From NCBI GenBank assembly GCA_038503035.1, contig JAVSML010021692.1:372001-436000 (forward strand): 64,000 bases of DNA, written 5' to 3'. Both the position numbers and the translations under genes were made by a program. This document shows, piece by piece, positions 51,542-62,179 of the stretch. Origin of the DNA: Crocodylus rhombifer. Its lineage: Eukaryota > Chordata > Crocodylia > Crocodylidae. Positions within the stretch are counted from its first letter, which is position 1; each line of letters opens with the position of its first letter. The notes beneath the pieces were generated by a model. That model had not been told where the DNA came from and did not search any database. It saw only the letters and a list, made by a program, of their open reading frames with translations.

Positions 51542-52254
51542 ACTACATAAAATTTATTCAAACAAAAAATTCTGAGGAAATTTAAAATGAAATATAGGGC
51601 TAATAAGCTGTAATACTTACCTGTAATTCAATATTATACGAGGCAAAGTCACTAAGAGGAATTTGGCAGATGTTAAGGCTCATGGTGATTAACATGTAAA
51701 AGAGAATAATGTCAGTGACATGACTGAACATATTTTTAAAAAACAAAACCGTAAGAGCAGAGCTACTAAATATTTATTAGTGTTTTGAAAACTAGGAAAC
51801 TCAGATATGTCATTTCTTTAAAGTTGTTCCTTTACATATGTTTGATCTTATATTCTGTTCATTAAAATAGGCATGTAACTGTTTTTCTGTACAAAATACT
51901 CAATAAAAATAAAAAAGTAAGTTTGAAAAATCTTTACCTCAAGAATTTCCACCCTTAATGAGGTGAATTCATGAGAAAACTACAATCTGCTGCAAAATTT
52001 TGGGTTTTTATAAAGCAGAAAACATGTGATATTGTGGTTAAATCACAGAAGACAAGGAGATGATTTTCTTTTTCTCCCAGTGAAAGTCCTAACAGCTGTT
52101 TAACTTACAGTGGTCTCAGCCTTAACATAGATGGAATAAGTGAGCCTATTTTGCCAACAGACCCTCCTCCAACCTAAAACCAGCAGCTGATAATTCCACT
52201 CCTCATAAAAATCAACAAAATTATTTTAATTCTTACTATGGTCATTGGGTTAAG
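51542..52254. other. non-coding sequence, nothing recognised
   Basis: AT-rich; no feature supported. Confidence 0.5.
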
Positions 52255-52727
52255 TATAGACAGTCAAAAAGCCAGAGGCTGAATTGATTCAATCTTTGCA
52301 TGTTAGTCTAAGATCCATAAATTAAACTGATAAGCAAGTAAACAGACATTCACTTTTGATTCTGGAAATGCAGCCACATGCCTGCAGTGGCTCAGCCAGA
52401 AGCTGGGGGGGTGCTAGAGCACACATCTCTGCTCGAGCAGAGGGCTTAGGCCAAGGCTAGTCTGCCCGCTCTGTAAGCTGGGGGGAAGGGGAGCAGGGGG
52501 GGAGAGAGGTGCAAAGCATCCTGTGATGCTGAGGGACTGCACGTTAAACCTGAATCTGGAGAAGATCGGGGACAAAAGTTCAATAAACCCATTTAACCTA
52601 AACGGTTGAGTCTGATACTACATCCATCCAGGTTTAACTTAAACTGGCTTCAGCCATTTTGAAAGCAGTTCATGTGCACTGGCTTTCTATTTACAGATTT
52701 GAACTGGTTTGTAATTTCTGTCCCTAG
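52255..52727. mobile_element. short relative of the DNA transposon at 8071-9923
   Basis: Shared blocks in the same order are the left TTGATTCAATCTTTGCATGT, CCTGCAGTGGCTCAGCCAGA, the right GAGTCTGATACTACATCCAT, GTGCACTG and terminal TTTCTGTCCCTAG. It lacks most of the GC-rich interior of the longer copy. Limits are approximate and no target duplication was found. Confidence 0.6.
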
Positions 52728-53333
52728 TCTTGGAAAAAACAAAAACAAAAAAACAGGGCAGGGTGGAACCTTAGAGATTAACTTGTTCAGAAAGCCATAA
52801 ACTAGAGGTTTCCAATCTTTTCAGCCTCAAGGCACCATTCCACAGTGTCTCTGAATTCAGCATCACCCCAGTTGAAAATCATTGAGTTATTTATCTAGCT
52901 GGTGCCAGGTGAGAGTGGCAGGGGTAGGACCTCTCCCTTTCCCTACAAGTTTGGATTTGAGAGGTCAGGATCAGCCCCTGCCACCAAGGCTGCTCCTCTA
53001 GGGTCTCGCATGCTGGCAACTGCAGCCACCTGCCCTGGCAGCCCCTCCCACCAGCCCTGGGACCATGGGACAAGGAAGGCTGCAAAGCAAGGCTCTGCAG
53101 CCCTACATATACCCACAGCACAGCATGCTGCACAGAAAATAGGGGCAGCTAGTGGGGAGGCAGCAGGAGTCCCCAGTGGAGCACCACAGGTACTATTTGT
53201 CCTGGATACCTGTAAGGGCAGATATGGGGCAATGGATCAGGGAGGGAAGTACTCATCTCCTCAAACAAGAGCCAGATGCCACATCACTCTTGAAAGGATC
53301 TTGCAGCATGACAGCTGAGAATCAATGCCATAA

Positions 53334-53360
53334 GCTTTTGCAACTAAACAACTTCTCCAG
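53334..53360 (-). ncRNA. second decayed hammerhead-like motif in the Penelope 3' region
   Basis: Minus strand reads CTGGAGA (expected CTGATGA), AGTTGTTTAGTTG, then CAAAAGC (expected CGAAAGC) and TTATGGC. Position after the GIY-YIG relic fits known Penelope architecture, and the CG to CA change matches that at 14347. Stem II pairing is lost, so this is a weaker relic than the one at 14325. Confidence 0.4.
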
Positions 53361-53739
53361 ATACTATGAATGTAGTTGCAGAAGGCAGGGGTATTAATAA
53401 AAAGAAATAAAGTAAGTCGCACATACAGGATAAAGAAAGGACGGGGCACTGCTGTGAGAGGCAAAGGTGGGCTGAAGAGATTAAAAGGGAAAAGGCAAAG
53501 CAGTTAACCCACTGAGGGGCATAAGTCCATGTAATGGGTTAAGAATCCAGAGTCTCTCTTGAGACTATACTTAACAGAGCTCAGTCTGTAGATGATTTCT
53601 TGTTCCACATTTTTATGTTCAAGTTGTCTTTTTAAAGTTGCTTTAAAAACCATTTACTCCGAGATCAATGATGGAAGGCCCAGGCAGGTTAAAGTGTTAT
53701 GCCACAGGCTTCAGTGTCTATCTGGACTGATGTTAATAT

Positions 53740-54135
53740 CTTTCATGTAGGGATCACCCCATCTGTCCAATATAGATAGCAGAGGGGAACTGTAAGCATG
53801 TGATGGCACATACGACATCAGCAGGAGCAGGTGAGTGAACCTCAGATACTATATTTTGTGTCATTTGCTCTAGTGATTATGTGGTCTGTGTTGATGAGAA
53901 GACAGAGCTGGCATCTGGGTCTGAAGCAAGGCCTAGTAGCTTGGTAAGAGTAAGAGATGCTGGAGAGAAGAGTTGCTTGAGGTTGAGGTTGGGGGCGGGG
54001 AGGGGGGCAGCTGCCCGTAAGCCAGACTACAGATGGATTGGTCACCATTTTCCAGGAGGGGATGGAAATCCTTGATGTGCGCAAAGTATTCAAGCTAGGG
54101 GCTGTAGGTGACAAGAGGGATTTTTTTATTGTCCT
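53740..54135 (-). pseudogene. Penelope-like C-terminal linker and GIY-YIG nuclease, broken
   Basis: Residues recognisable across frames are RxxPLVTYxPSLNTL-type, PRPQPQPQATLL, CFRPRCQLCLLINTDHII, DVVCAITC and IYIGQ followed by SLHER. These match the conserved region after the reverse transcriptase in vertebrate Penelope-like elements, where the CxxxxCxLC motif precedes the nuclease. The GIY half is changed to CAI and a stop follows IYIGQMG. It is not functional. Confidence 0.75.
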
Positions 54136-54436
54136 TAACAACTTCCACCTCTCCAAGCTGGCTCTAGAATACTTCACACAGCAAATTAAACTTACTGGAT
54201 ACCACCATGAAACTTTTCAATAGCCACAGAAACATCGAACTGCACTGGAAACAAACTGAGCACTACAGCTACCTTCACACTCCCAACTTCCACCCTAAGC
54301 CCACCACTAGATCTATCACCTACAGCCAGGCTCTCCAATACAACCCCATCTGCTCTGATCCCACCAACTGGGATGCACATCTCAGGGATCTGGAGCAGGG
54401 ATTCCTACATAGCCACTCAAATCAGAGCCTCAGACT
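54136..54436 (+). pseudogene. Penelope-like reverse-transcriptase C-terminus, inverted fragment
   Basis: The plus strand here reads YSYLHTPNFHPKP, then YSQALQYN, ICSDPTNWDAHL and DLEQGFL. This is the segment that, in an intact Penelope-like element, comes directly before the linker found on the minus strand at 53740-54135. The two pieces are head to head, so the 5' piece is inverted. It runs into the assembly gap at 54437. Stops occur upstream of this segment. Confidence 0.75.
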
Positions 54437-54446
54437 NNNNNNNNNN
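54437..54446. other. assembly gap (10 N)
   Basis: Ten N bases, probably a placeholder of unknown real length. CTGGAGCAGGG at 54390-54400 and its exact reverse complement at 54447-54457 flank the gap. Confidence 0.98.
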
Positions 54447-55520
54447 CCCTGCTCCAGCCTGCTACAATACTAACTATGTGAAAAACACAACAGCAAAGAA
54501 TGAGATTAGGGGAAAATGCATTATTTATTTTGCTCAGTTTAACACATTCTTACACCCACTGAAAGTTCCAGCACCTTCACGCTTTGTGGCAGGAATACAG
54601 AATTTGGAAGGGGACCCCCACGATGAGGGAGAGAGTGGGGCAGGGATAGGGGCTGCCCAGCTAGGGTGGTGAATAGGAGCCTGGGGCTAGGAGCAGGACA
54701 GAGGCATAGGCAGCAATCCAGGAGATGCCAAGGGGTGAGGAGGTGGGAGCTGCTCCCTGCTGCTGTGCACACCTCCAGGGGAGACATAGAGGGCATGTGC
54801 CCCCTTGGATTTGTACATGGGGCAGGGGCAGGCTGTCTGCTATGGGGTCGGAGCCAGGGGCTGCGCCAGATTCTTCGCAGCAGGGGGGGTGAGTAGGGGC
54901 TAGGCTTGGGGACAGCTCAGCTGCACAGGGTGGGCGGCATCACCAGGGAGATGGCTACAGGGAATTATGGGCTGACTATTGCCCCCCACACACTCCCAAG
55001 ACCCTCCCTAACACCGCCCCTGCTACAGGCACTGTAGACTGCTGCCTTTCCCTTGGGAACCCAGATTGGCATAGGCCGACATAGCTGGTTAATAATCAGG
55101 TATCGGCCAAGAAAATCTTTACTAGTGCACCGTTCTGTTGTGGAAGGGCAAACAGACAGAGAAATCATGACATTTTCAGTGTACTCATAACTTAAATCAA
55201 TGTTAGCTAATGATTCTGTTAAAGTAAGTCTTGGGGACTAAACTGACTGCATCCTATCCAAGAACCACTCCATTACTGCAGGAAAATAATAGCTCTTTCA
55301 AGTGTATGTTAGTGTGGCTCCTTGCACTAACTGCACTCTCAAGATAGCAGGACAAGGAGCAACAGCTGCCGGACTATGGAATGTCCTCCTAAATTTGGCA
55401 TTTGTTATAGAAACAAAATTAAACACCTAATGCCTAACAAAGATCAATGGGTTACTCAACATGGCCAGACCCCCATAACTGAAGCAAAGACAGCACACAG
55501 CGTGAGCTCTGGTGCAGAGA
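54447..55520. other. non-coding sequence, nothing recognised
   Basis: Contains a GC-rich patch (54590-54960) resembling hAT interiors elsewhere in this window. No ends or genes could be defined. Confidence 0.4.
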
Positions 55521-55528
55521 GACATGAT

Positions 55529-56200
55529 CAGGGATTCGGGTTTTCTGTTTACCATGAAAAAAAAGCGGTAAAACATGGATTTTCTCATTTTAAGGACAAA
55601 AGGGCAGATTTTCTCTTTTTAAAGAGAAAAGCACTGATTTTTCGTCTTTAAAAGGAGAACAAAAAATGTGGGAAACAACAGGTTTCCTCCTGCAGGCTGG
55701 AAGATTTTGGAGTAAGGGGCACTGGCAGGATCAGTGGGCACCAACAGGGCTGGCAAGGGTTGTGGCTTGGAAGGGGCAATGGCATGAATGGGAGCAGGGC
55801 ACCAGCATATCAGGGCTGATCAGCACCACAGAGCAGTGTGGAGAGAGGGGAAGGGGCCCCACATCCTGGTGAGTGAAGGGGGCAAGAGGATCTCAATTTT
55901 CCATAATAAAAAAAAAAAAAAAAAAAAAAAAAAATCAAATGCCAAGATTTACAGGTATTTAGAATGTATTTTATTATAGTGATTGAGGCACTAGTAGGCT
56001 TCCAAATTGCTTTAAAATTTGTAACTATAGCAATAAAGCATTGTGTTCAACTGATACCTACATGTATAATGGCATTTCATTTTAATCACGGGAAAAGGGA
56101 GATTTTGGGGTTTTTAAAAATCAGAGAATTGGCAATTTTTTATTTATTTTTTTAAATCAGGGAAGTTGCAATTTTTAAACAGAGAAAACCAAGACCTCTG
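55529..56200. mobile_element. 672-bp hAT-like MITE with 8-bp target duplication
   Basis: The left end CAGGGATTCGGGTTTTCTGT and the reversed right end CAGAGGTCTTGGTTTTCTCT are inverted repeats. Flanks GACATGAT (55521-55528) and GTCATGAT (56201-56208) match at 7 of 8. The arms carry repeated short blocks such as GATTTTCTC-TTTTAA, and a poly-A tract at about 55909-55934 lies inside. No transposase. Confidence 0.85.
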
Positions 56201-56208
56201 GTCATGAT

Positions 56209-58352
56209 GTCTGGCAGAGGAAGTACACCAGTTAATTGGCAATGGAGGAAGATGCATTGTGTTAGACTTCTTTCTAAGAATTTTAAAGTGCTTAAGTCCC
56301 TAATAGGGACAGTGATAGTCGTAAATAAATGGGAATAATAGAACTGAATTGTTCAGGATGTAAGAGCTCTAGAGAATTCCAAGTATATAACGTCTCCCTG
56401 AATTAGAATGTAGCTTAGGGGGAAAAAATAGGCAAGGTGACTGACTTATGGTACTATGAATGCACTGAACAGTGGAACTGTCAGCACCATCCTGCCCATA
56501 TAAAACAGGGATGCCCAATGGCCCACAGGCTTCATTTGGCCCTCCTACAGCATTAACCTGCTCCAAAGCTTCCAGTCTCGGTTTTGCTTTCCCCATCAAC
56601 GCAGCTGTTACTGCTACTAAGTCCCTGAGCTTCCCCTCCCTCCTCCAGCTTCTGCTTCCTGCCTTCACACCCAGGGGCTTGGCAGGGCAGGGCACAGCAG
56701 CAGAGCTGAGGGAGCTCAAGACCAGGCAGCTTGAAGAAGCAACAACGCTGTACGAAGTGTTGAGGGGAGAAGTACGCAATGTACGTTGGGGGGGGGGGGG
56801 GGGGGGAGGGAAAGAGGGCAAATGGTATGACACAGCACTGGCCCAGTAAAGCGATAGCGGAGATGAGGATGACTAATGTGCAGCATGGCAGTCCCAGCCA
56901 CTCAGAAGCCTGACTGACGCAATACAAAAAGACTATGGAGAGTCAGCCCAAAAAAAACAAACCACAACAACAACCTAGTCTGTCTCACCAATTCTCCAAA
57001 GTTAAAGCAACAATTAAAGTGTCTTCAGAACAAAATGCCTCAAGAGAAAGAGACAGAAACAGGAGCTAGTTATTGGACACAGGTAACAGGTCCTTGAGAA
57101 ACTTCATATTAGGGTAAGGAACAAAGAGCACTGCTGCATAGGCATAGAGCAGACTGAATCTTGACTGAACTAAGAGAATACACAGCATGCTTCACATGAA
57201 GTAGTTCAGATAAGGCAGAGCTTAAACCAGGGCGATTCAAATTAAGAAAGAATCTTTTATGTTTCTATTAAGTCCTCCTAGTGGGCGTCTTGTTACTCTG
57301 CATCAGATTACAGTGGTGCAGAGCAGTCCCTGTCCGTGGTGCTTAACCAGCTAACCAGAATATCCAGTGCAGAAACTCTGGATCTGGATGGACTATTTAA
57401 CTATTAGTGCCACAAGACTGAGTCTGCGCAGTCTGAGAACAGGAATGGCAGCTGAATAAGCAAGTCTGTCAACCAAAATTGCCCCAGGCAGTATAACATT
57501 ATAGAACTGATTACAGCTGTCTATTGATTTTTGGAAAACAAACACTTTGGAGGTGATATGTAAGAGGTCTTAAACTCCAGGGAGAAAACAAAAGAATCAG
57601 GCAATGAATTTTAGCTCACATCACCATCAGGAGCAAAAAATCTGGCAGTTATCAAACAGATCTATTATGACCTAAACTCCCTAGGAATGGAAACTATTTT
57701 GAACTTCCACAGTAGCCACTCATAAGTGATAACAGACAGTGTGCTTAGGAAGTCTGCCAGATTGCCTCCAAGAATCAGCAAAGAGCCATTAGAATGTATG
57801 CTATATCAATGGTCCCCACACAAAAGCAAATTTCTCTTTCAGACAAACAGAAGCCCAACCTTTTCACCTGTTGATGAAACACACTGCAGAAATATACTGC
57901 AGATGTGCTGTAGCACAAGATATGCACTACTTTTTTTTTTTAAGAAACAAGCAAGAATGGCACTGGGTGGGTTCAGGGTCCATAACACCAGGGAGGAAAA
58001 CTACATCATCCAAGGACCAGATACCTTGCTTGTACAAGTGGTCCCAACCTGGCCTTAAAGCCTTGTGTGGAGAGTAGAGATTAAAAATGGCGCTCCTTGT
58101 GCACATTCTTGAATTCCTTCCATCATTTCCCTCCTGCCTCATTGCAGAAGTGAACCAAAACCTCCTTGTTCATTTGACACTTTGCTAGACAACAGAACAA
58201 CATGAGCCATAGCGTGGTTGCTGCTGACATACAGCAACAGCCGATACCTTAATACCAAATATTCAGCCTAATAGGCTCAGTCATATTTATGTTTCTCCCT
58301 CCTGAATAATAACAACTGCACCAACAGAAATTTCTCTTTCTATTTTGACTAA
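56209..58352. other. non-coding sequence with poly-G run
   Basis: Contains a hAT-like head at about 56507 (CAGGGATGCCCAATGGCCCA) whose other end I did not find, and a G run of about 18 interrupted by a single A near 56789-56810. No gene supported. Confidence 0.45.
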
Positions 58353-58360
58353 TGTATAGT

Positions 58361-58763
58361 TAGGGACCTACTGAAATCACAATTTTGCAGATTTAACAGA
58401 CACTGCGAAATCCAGCATTGACCATGAAATCCGAGGGGGGGTGGGGGCATTCATTGAAAATAAGTTTTCATGGCACTACAAACTGGCCATGCAGCCTGCC
58501 AGGGTGGAAACAAGGTTGCCAGCATGAAGGAGAGCCCAAAATGGCTGCCACTCCAACCCCTCGCCATTGACTGGCTCAGGGGGCTGTCCATGATGTGGCT
58601 CTACCCCTCTCCATCAAATCAGTGGCAGGGCCACGTGATGAATAGCCCTCATGACCAATCAGCGGTGAGTGGCAGGGCTACTGGGGCCCCTCAGCCAGAG
58701 GCTGGCCGCTTGATCCCCACCACAAAATCCATCAGAAGCCTCCTCAAATTTGGTAGTCCCCTA
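58361..58763. mobile_element. 403-bp hAT-like MITE with 8-bp target duplication
   Basis: The left end TAGGGACCTACTGAAATCAC and the reversed right end TAGGGGACTACCAAATTTGA are inverted repeats. The flanks TGTATAGT (58353-58360) and TTTATAGT (58764-58771) match at 7 of 8. It resembles the 404-bp element at 3184-3587 in length, termini and the CCAATCA motifs inside. No coding capacity. Confidence 0.85.
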
Positions 58764-58771
58764 TTTATAGT

Positions 58772-60579
58772 CAACCAAGGTTTCACAAACACTACTTCTG
58801 TGATACAGTAAGATTGTTGTGTTGTTTATAAGGACAAATGCAATAGAGAAAGGGTACAATCAAGGCTCGCTGCCATCTCCTGCTGGGATCTGATGTAGAT
58901 CATCCATAAGCTGACAAGAGAAAGTCCTTTCCAAGATATATTGCACTAGACATTACAAGAAGACTCAGTACCAAGGTGTCTGGACAGTAGTGTGTACTGA
59001 TAATAGTAAGGTCCCCCTGTGGGTGCTGACAGACATGCAGCTCTGTACTGTAATTCACAGTGTTTCACAAAAAGTGCCACAAGTTACAGTGATCCTCCCT
59101 CCCCACCCCAATCCAAAAGACATTCTTCGTTTGGTGAGGGGGGGGGGGGAAGACAGGGAGGGTGATCAAGCTCCAGTTTGGGGCCAATCCAGTGGAAAGA
59201 GGCTGCCTGTCTCTCCTCTAGACTCCCTGTCCCAGTACTTTATTCAGGATGGAATGGGGGAAAGGAAGGGAGGGAGCTCCATCTGAGGTTTGCCGAGCCT
59301 GTGCTGGAGGGTGGGGTGGATGAATTAGGGCCCTCCCACCTCAAGGGAGCTCAAATTCCCCTGCCCCACCCTCTAGCGCAGGCTGGGCAAATCCCAGACA
59401 GAGCTCTCTCCCCTTCCTCCCATCACAGCTATACAGCACTTTCAAGGGGTCGATCGCATGACAAACAACTTAAGTCTGCGCCCTGTGATTCTCTACTAGA
59501 TAACCTGTTCCTGATCCTGGGAGTAATACTGCATTCTCTGCCTCTTATTTACCCGATTTCTTACAGGGGCAGGTATACAGATCTCTGGCTCCTAAAATCC
59601 ATGACAGAATAGAATGCTCCACTTGTTTCTTCACTGAACAGCTTCAGACAGGTCCATAATGGTGGCCTGTAAGTCACTTAATATCACCAGACCCCTGAAT
59701 CTACAAGCCCAATTCACTGCAATAATCATGGCTATGGCTATTTGACCGTGTAGACGTATCAGCCAAGGCAAAGGCTATCTGTAGTGAAATTATCACAACA
59801 ATCTAACCCTCCTTGACGATTAATTTGAACTTAATTGTTCTGCAGGATTTTAGATACAGAACACACTTCTTCCCAATTAGGAAACCTGTATTTGGTACGC
59901 AACATAATATGAACCATTTAAAAGTTGAGATGAGGTGGAAGAATTTGCTTTGGGGGCAAAGAGGTTCAACTTTTTGGGAGGGTGGGGGCTGGAGGAGCCT
60001 TTGTCCTTCAACATATATTTTATGGACTTTTTCTGCCCTTCCAAAAAACTCACCAGGAGCCATGGTTTAAGTTGGGCGTAGAAATAAGTCTCTTGGGGAA
60101 GAAATATTACCTGGGGTCTGCTATACTCCTTTGCCAATTCTAGGATGCCTTCATACCACTGACATGCTGTTCCAAATATCCAAAAATGTTGAAGTCAGAT
60201 TAATCAGAACAAGCATACATTCAGGCTTTTTAATACTGCAATTAACTGATTTTTAAACAGTGTGTACATCTGTACATTCACCAAGATGTTCAGTGTGTGG
60301 TCATAAATTTAAGCAACTATACAAGCAACTATACTGTGACAGTTTTTTCAGTCTTAGTACCATTCTTACTATTTGTATCTTGTCACTGTGCTTTAACTTA
60401 AGATTGTATGGTCTTCAAATGCACACTGAATAAATACGATAATTTGTCAAAACAAATATTTATAGTGGGAAAATGAAAAAAAAAAGTGAGAGAAAACAGT
60501 TGAAATAAGCTGTAATGCCTTAATGAATATGAGAATAATTTTTTGTGCGTTCCAGAATCCTGTTCCCCCAAGCACTACC
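58772..60579. other. non-coding sequence, nothing recognised
   Basis: Mixed composition with a G run near 59138-59150. No gene or complete repeat recognised. Confidence 0.45.
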
Positions 60580-60846
60580 AGAAGTAACTAGGAATAACGG
60601 CCACAAGTTGATTGATTGACAGTAGGTTCAGGCTAGACATCAGGAAGCACTACTTCACAGCCAGGGAGGCTAGAGTCTGGAGCCAACTTCCAAGGGAAGT
60701 GGTGCTTGCTCCTACCATAGGGGCCTTCGAAAAGAGGCTAGATAATGACCTAGCCGGGGTCATTTGACCCCAGCATCCTTTCCTGCCCATGGCAGGGGAT
60801 CAGAATTGATGACCTGCTCAGGTCCCTTCCGACGCTACCAACTATG
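60580..60846 (+). mobile_element. CR1 3'-end fragment
   Basis: The plus strand encodes a decayed CR1 C-terminus (RNNGHKLID, then FRLDIRKHYFTAREARVW) and then the tail GGGGATCAGAATTGATGACC and TCCCTTCCGACGCTACC, ending at about AACTATGAAA. It is the same part as in the intact CR1 at 46627-48066 but 5'-truncated and diverged. Confidence 0.9.
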
Positions 60847-62179
60847 AAACACCTGCATATGCAATGCATGCAATTTGCGGCACTGCAGACAGGTCTGCAG
60901 TGCCACACACCCAAAATGACACAAAATGAGATGTCAGGCAATGTCTGTTTCTACCCAAAGAGTAAACTGACTACTGATAATTTTCTCATTATGTTTCTGG
61001 TCCTGGAATGGTACAGTAGCCAAGGTTCTCAAGTGTTACTAGTGATTTTCAGTGTCCATCTGGAAGTGCCTTTTATGGGCTTAAATTTCAGAAGGCAGCT
61101 GCACAGAAGTTTATACTGACTCCTTTGAGAAGATTCATATTAGGCACTCAAATTAAGTCTCCCTAAATTATTAGTGTCTTAAAAATTTTGGACCCTAAAT
61201 CTGAATGCAGTTATTTAATATTTTTATTGCAACAACACCCAGGGATCCCCATCAGAGATCAAGGGCCCTATGTAATAAGGTACTGTACAAACTATAAATG
61301 TTCCTTGCTGACTCTGCCTTATTTGCAGGGGAGAAGGGAGGAAGAGGAGATACTAGGGGCAGTGTGGCTGATTCAAATTTCTATTTGAGTTACGTTAGTA
61401 GTAAGCAAACACACGTACAACTGAAATATTCAAATATGCATTTTTCCCTGAAGTATGCATTTTATTTAAGCTTTCTTTGCTAAGTTTTTGTAGTGTAGAT
61501 TACTTCAGTAGCCTCAGCAAATGGATTTGGTGTCCTGACTCACAACTTGACAATGCTGGCTAGTTCTTTTTTGTTGTGGTTGTTTGGTATTTTTAACTAT
61601 AGTTTTCTCACTGTTGAAAGAAAAGGATTATTATATACAGTATTTAAAACAACAGATGATTGGACATGACTTGTACAATACTGTGAACTAAAGACTGGTC
61701 TTAGCCCCATGTACAGGTTCTATTCAAATATGTTGAATTCACCTACACTTTAGTTAGAAGTATTACTTACCAAACTGGAGTTGTTTTCCCTCATCTTCAG
61801 ATTTTCTGCTAGGCTTTGCACAATTTTATCCCAAATTAGTTTATGCAAATTTCAGTTTTGAGAATAGGAAAATTAACATTGATTCTTTTATTAAAAATAT
61901 ACCATCAGTTAGGAATTTGCCCCCCCGCTTTTTTTTTTTTTTTTAAATAATAAAAAAGAACCAATTCATGATAGGAAGTTTAACTTCTCTGAATTCTTCA
62001 CTGCTTTAATTATTCAGTGACTGAAGTAGAGCAAACAAATGAGTTAAGATCATAAAATAAAGGATTCCGCTCAAGCACGCAAGTAATATTTGTTCTTGAT
62101 TTATAAGTCCAGCTGTGTGTATAGCAGCTTTAGTAGATGATGTATATTTAATTCTCCACGCTTTAGGAAGGCTAACTTC
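60847..62179. other. non-coding sequence, one repeat tail
   Basis: AT-rich. It contains a repeat tail at 61211-61296 and a T run near 61929-61944. No gene supported. Confidence 0.5.
61211..61296 (-). repeat. dispersed repeat tail, copy 2
   Basis: Reversed, the block reads TTTGTACAGTACCTTATTAC, then ATAGGGCCCTTGATCTCTGA, TGGGGATCCCTGGGTG and a TAAAAATA tail, the same pattern as 29745-29810. Family not named with confidence. Confidence 0.5.

Larger units (their letters stand above)
52745..54135 (-). mobile_element. Penelope-like element 3' part, degraded
   Basis: On the minus strand, in order from about 54135 downward, are a decayed linker (PSLNTLRTSRISIPSWK type), the PLE cysteine motif (CFRPRCQLC, about 53897-53935), a GIY-YIG endonuclease relic (PSAIYIGQ, about 53763-53785), the post-domain HFNLPGPSIIDL segment, a hammerhead-like relic (about 53334-53360) and a 3' end with AATCTCTAAGGTTCCACC (about 52760-52785). 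Penelope elements encode reverse transcriptase joined to a GIY-YIG nuclease. Several stops and frameshifts break it. A hAT-like head (GGTTTCCAATCTTTTCAGCC, about 52808) seems inserted in its 3' part. Confidence 0.8.

Noticed and set aside
56369..56927. Open frames around the poly-G/poly-C run
   Set aside because: The proteins are dominated by proline or glycine runs from the homopolymer and have no recognisable domain.
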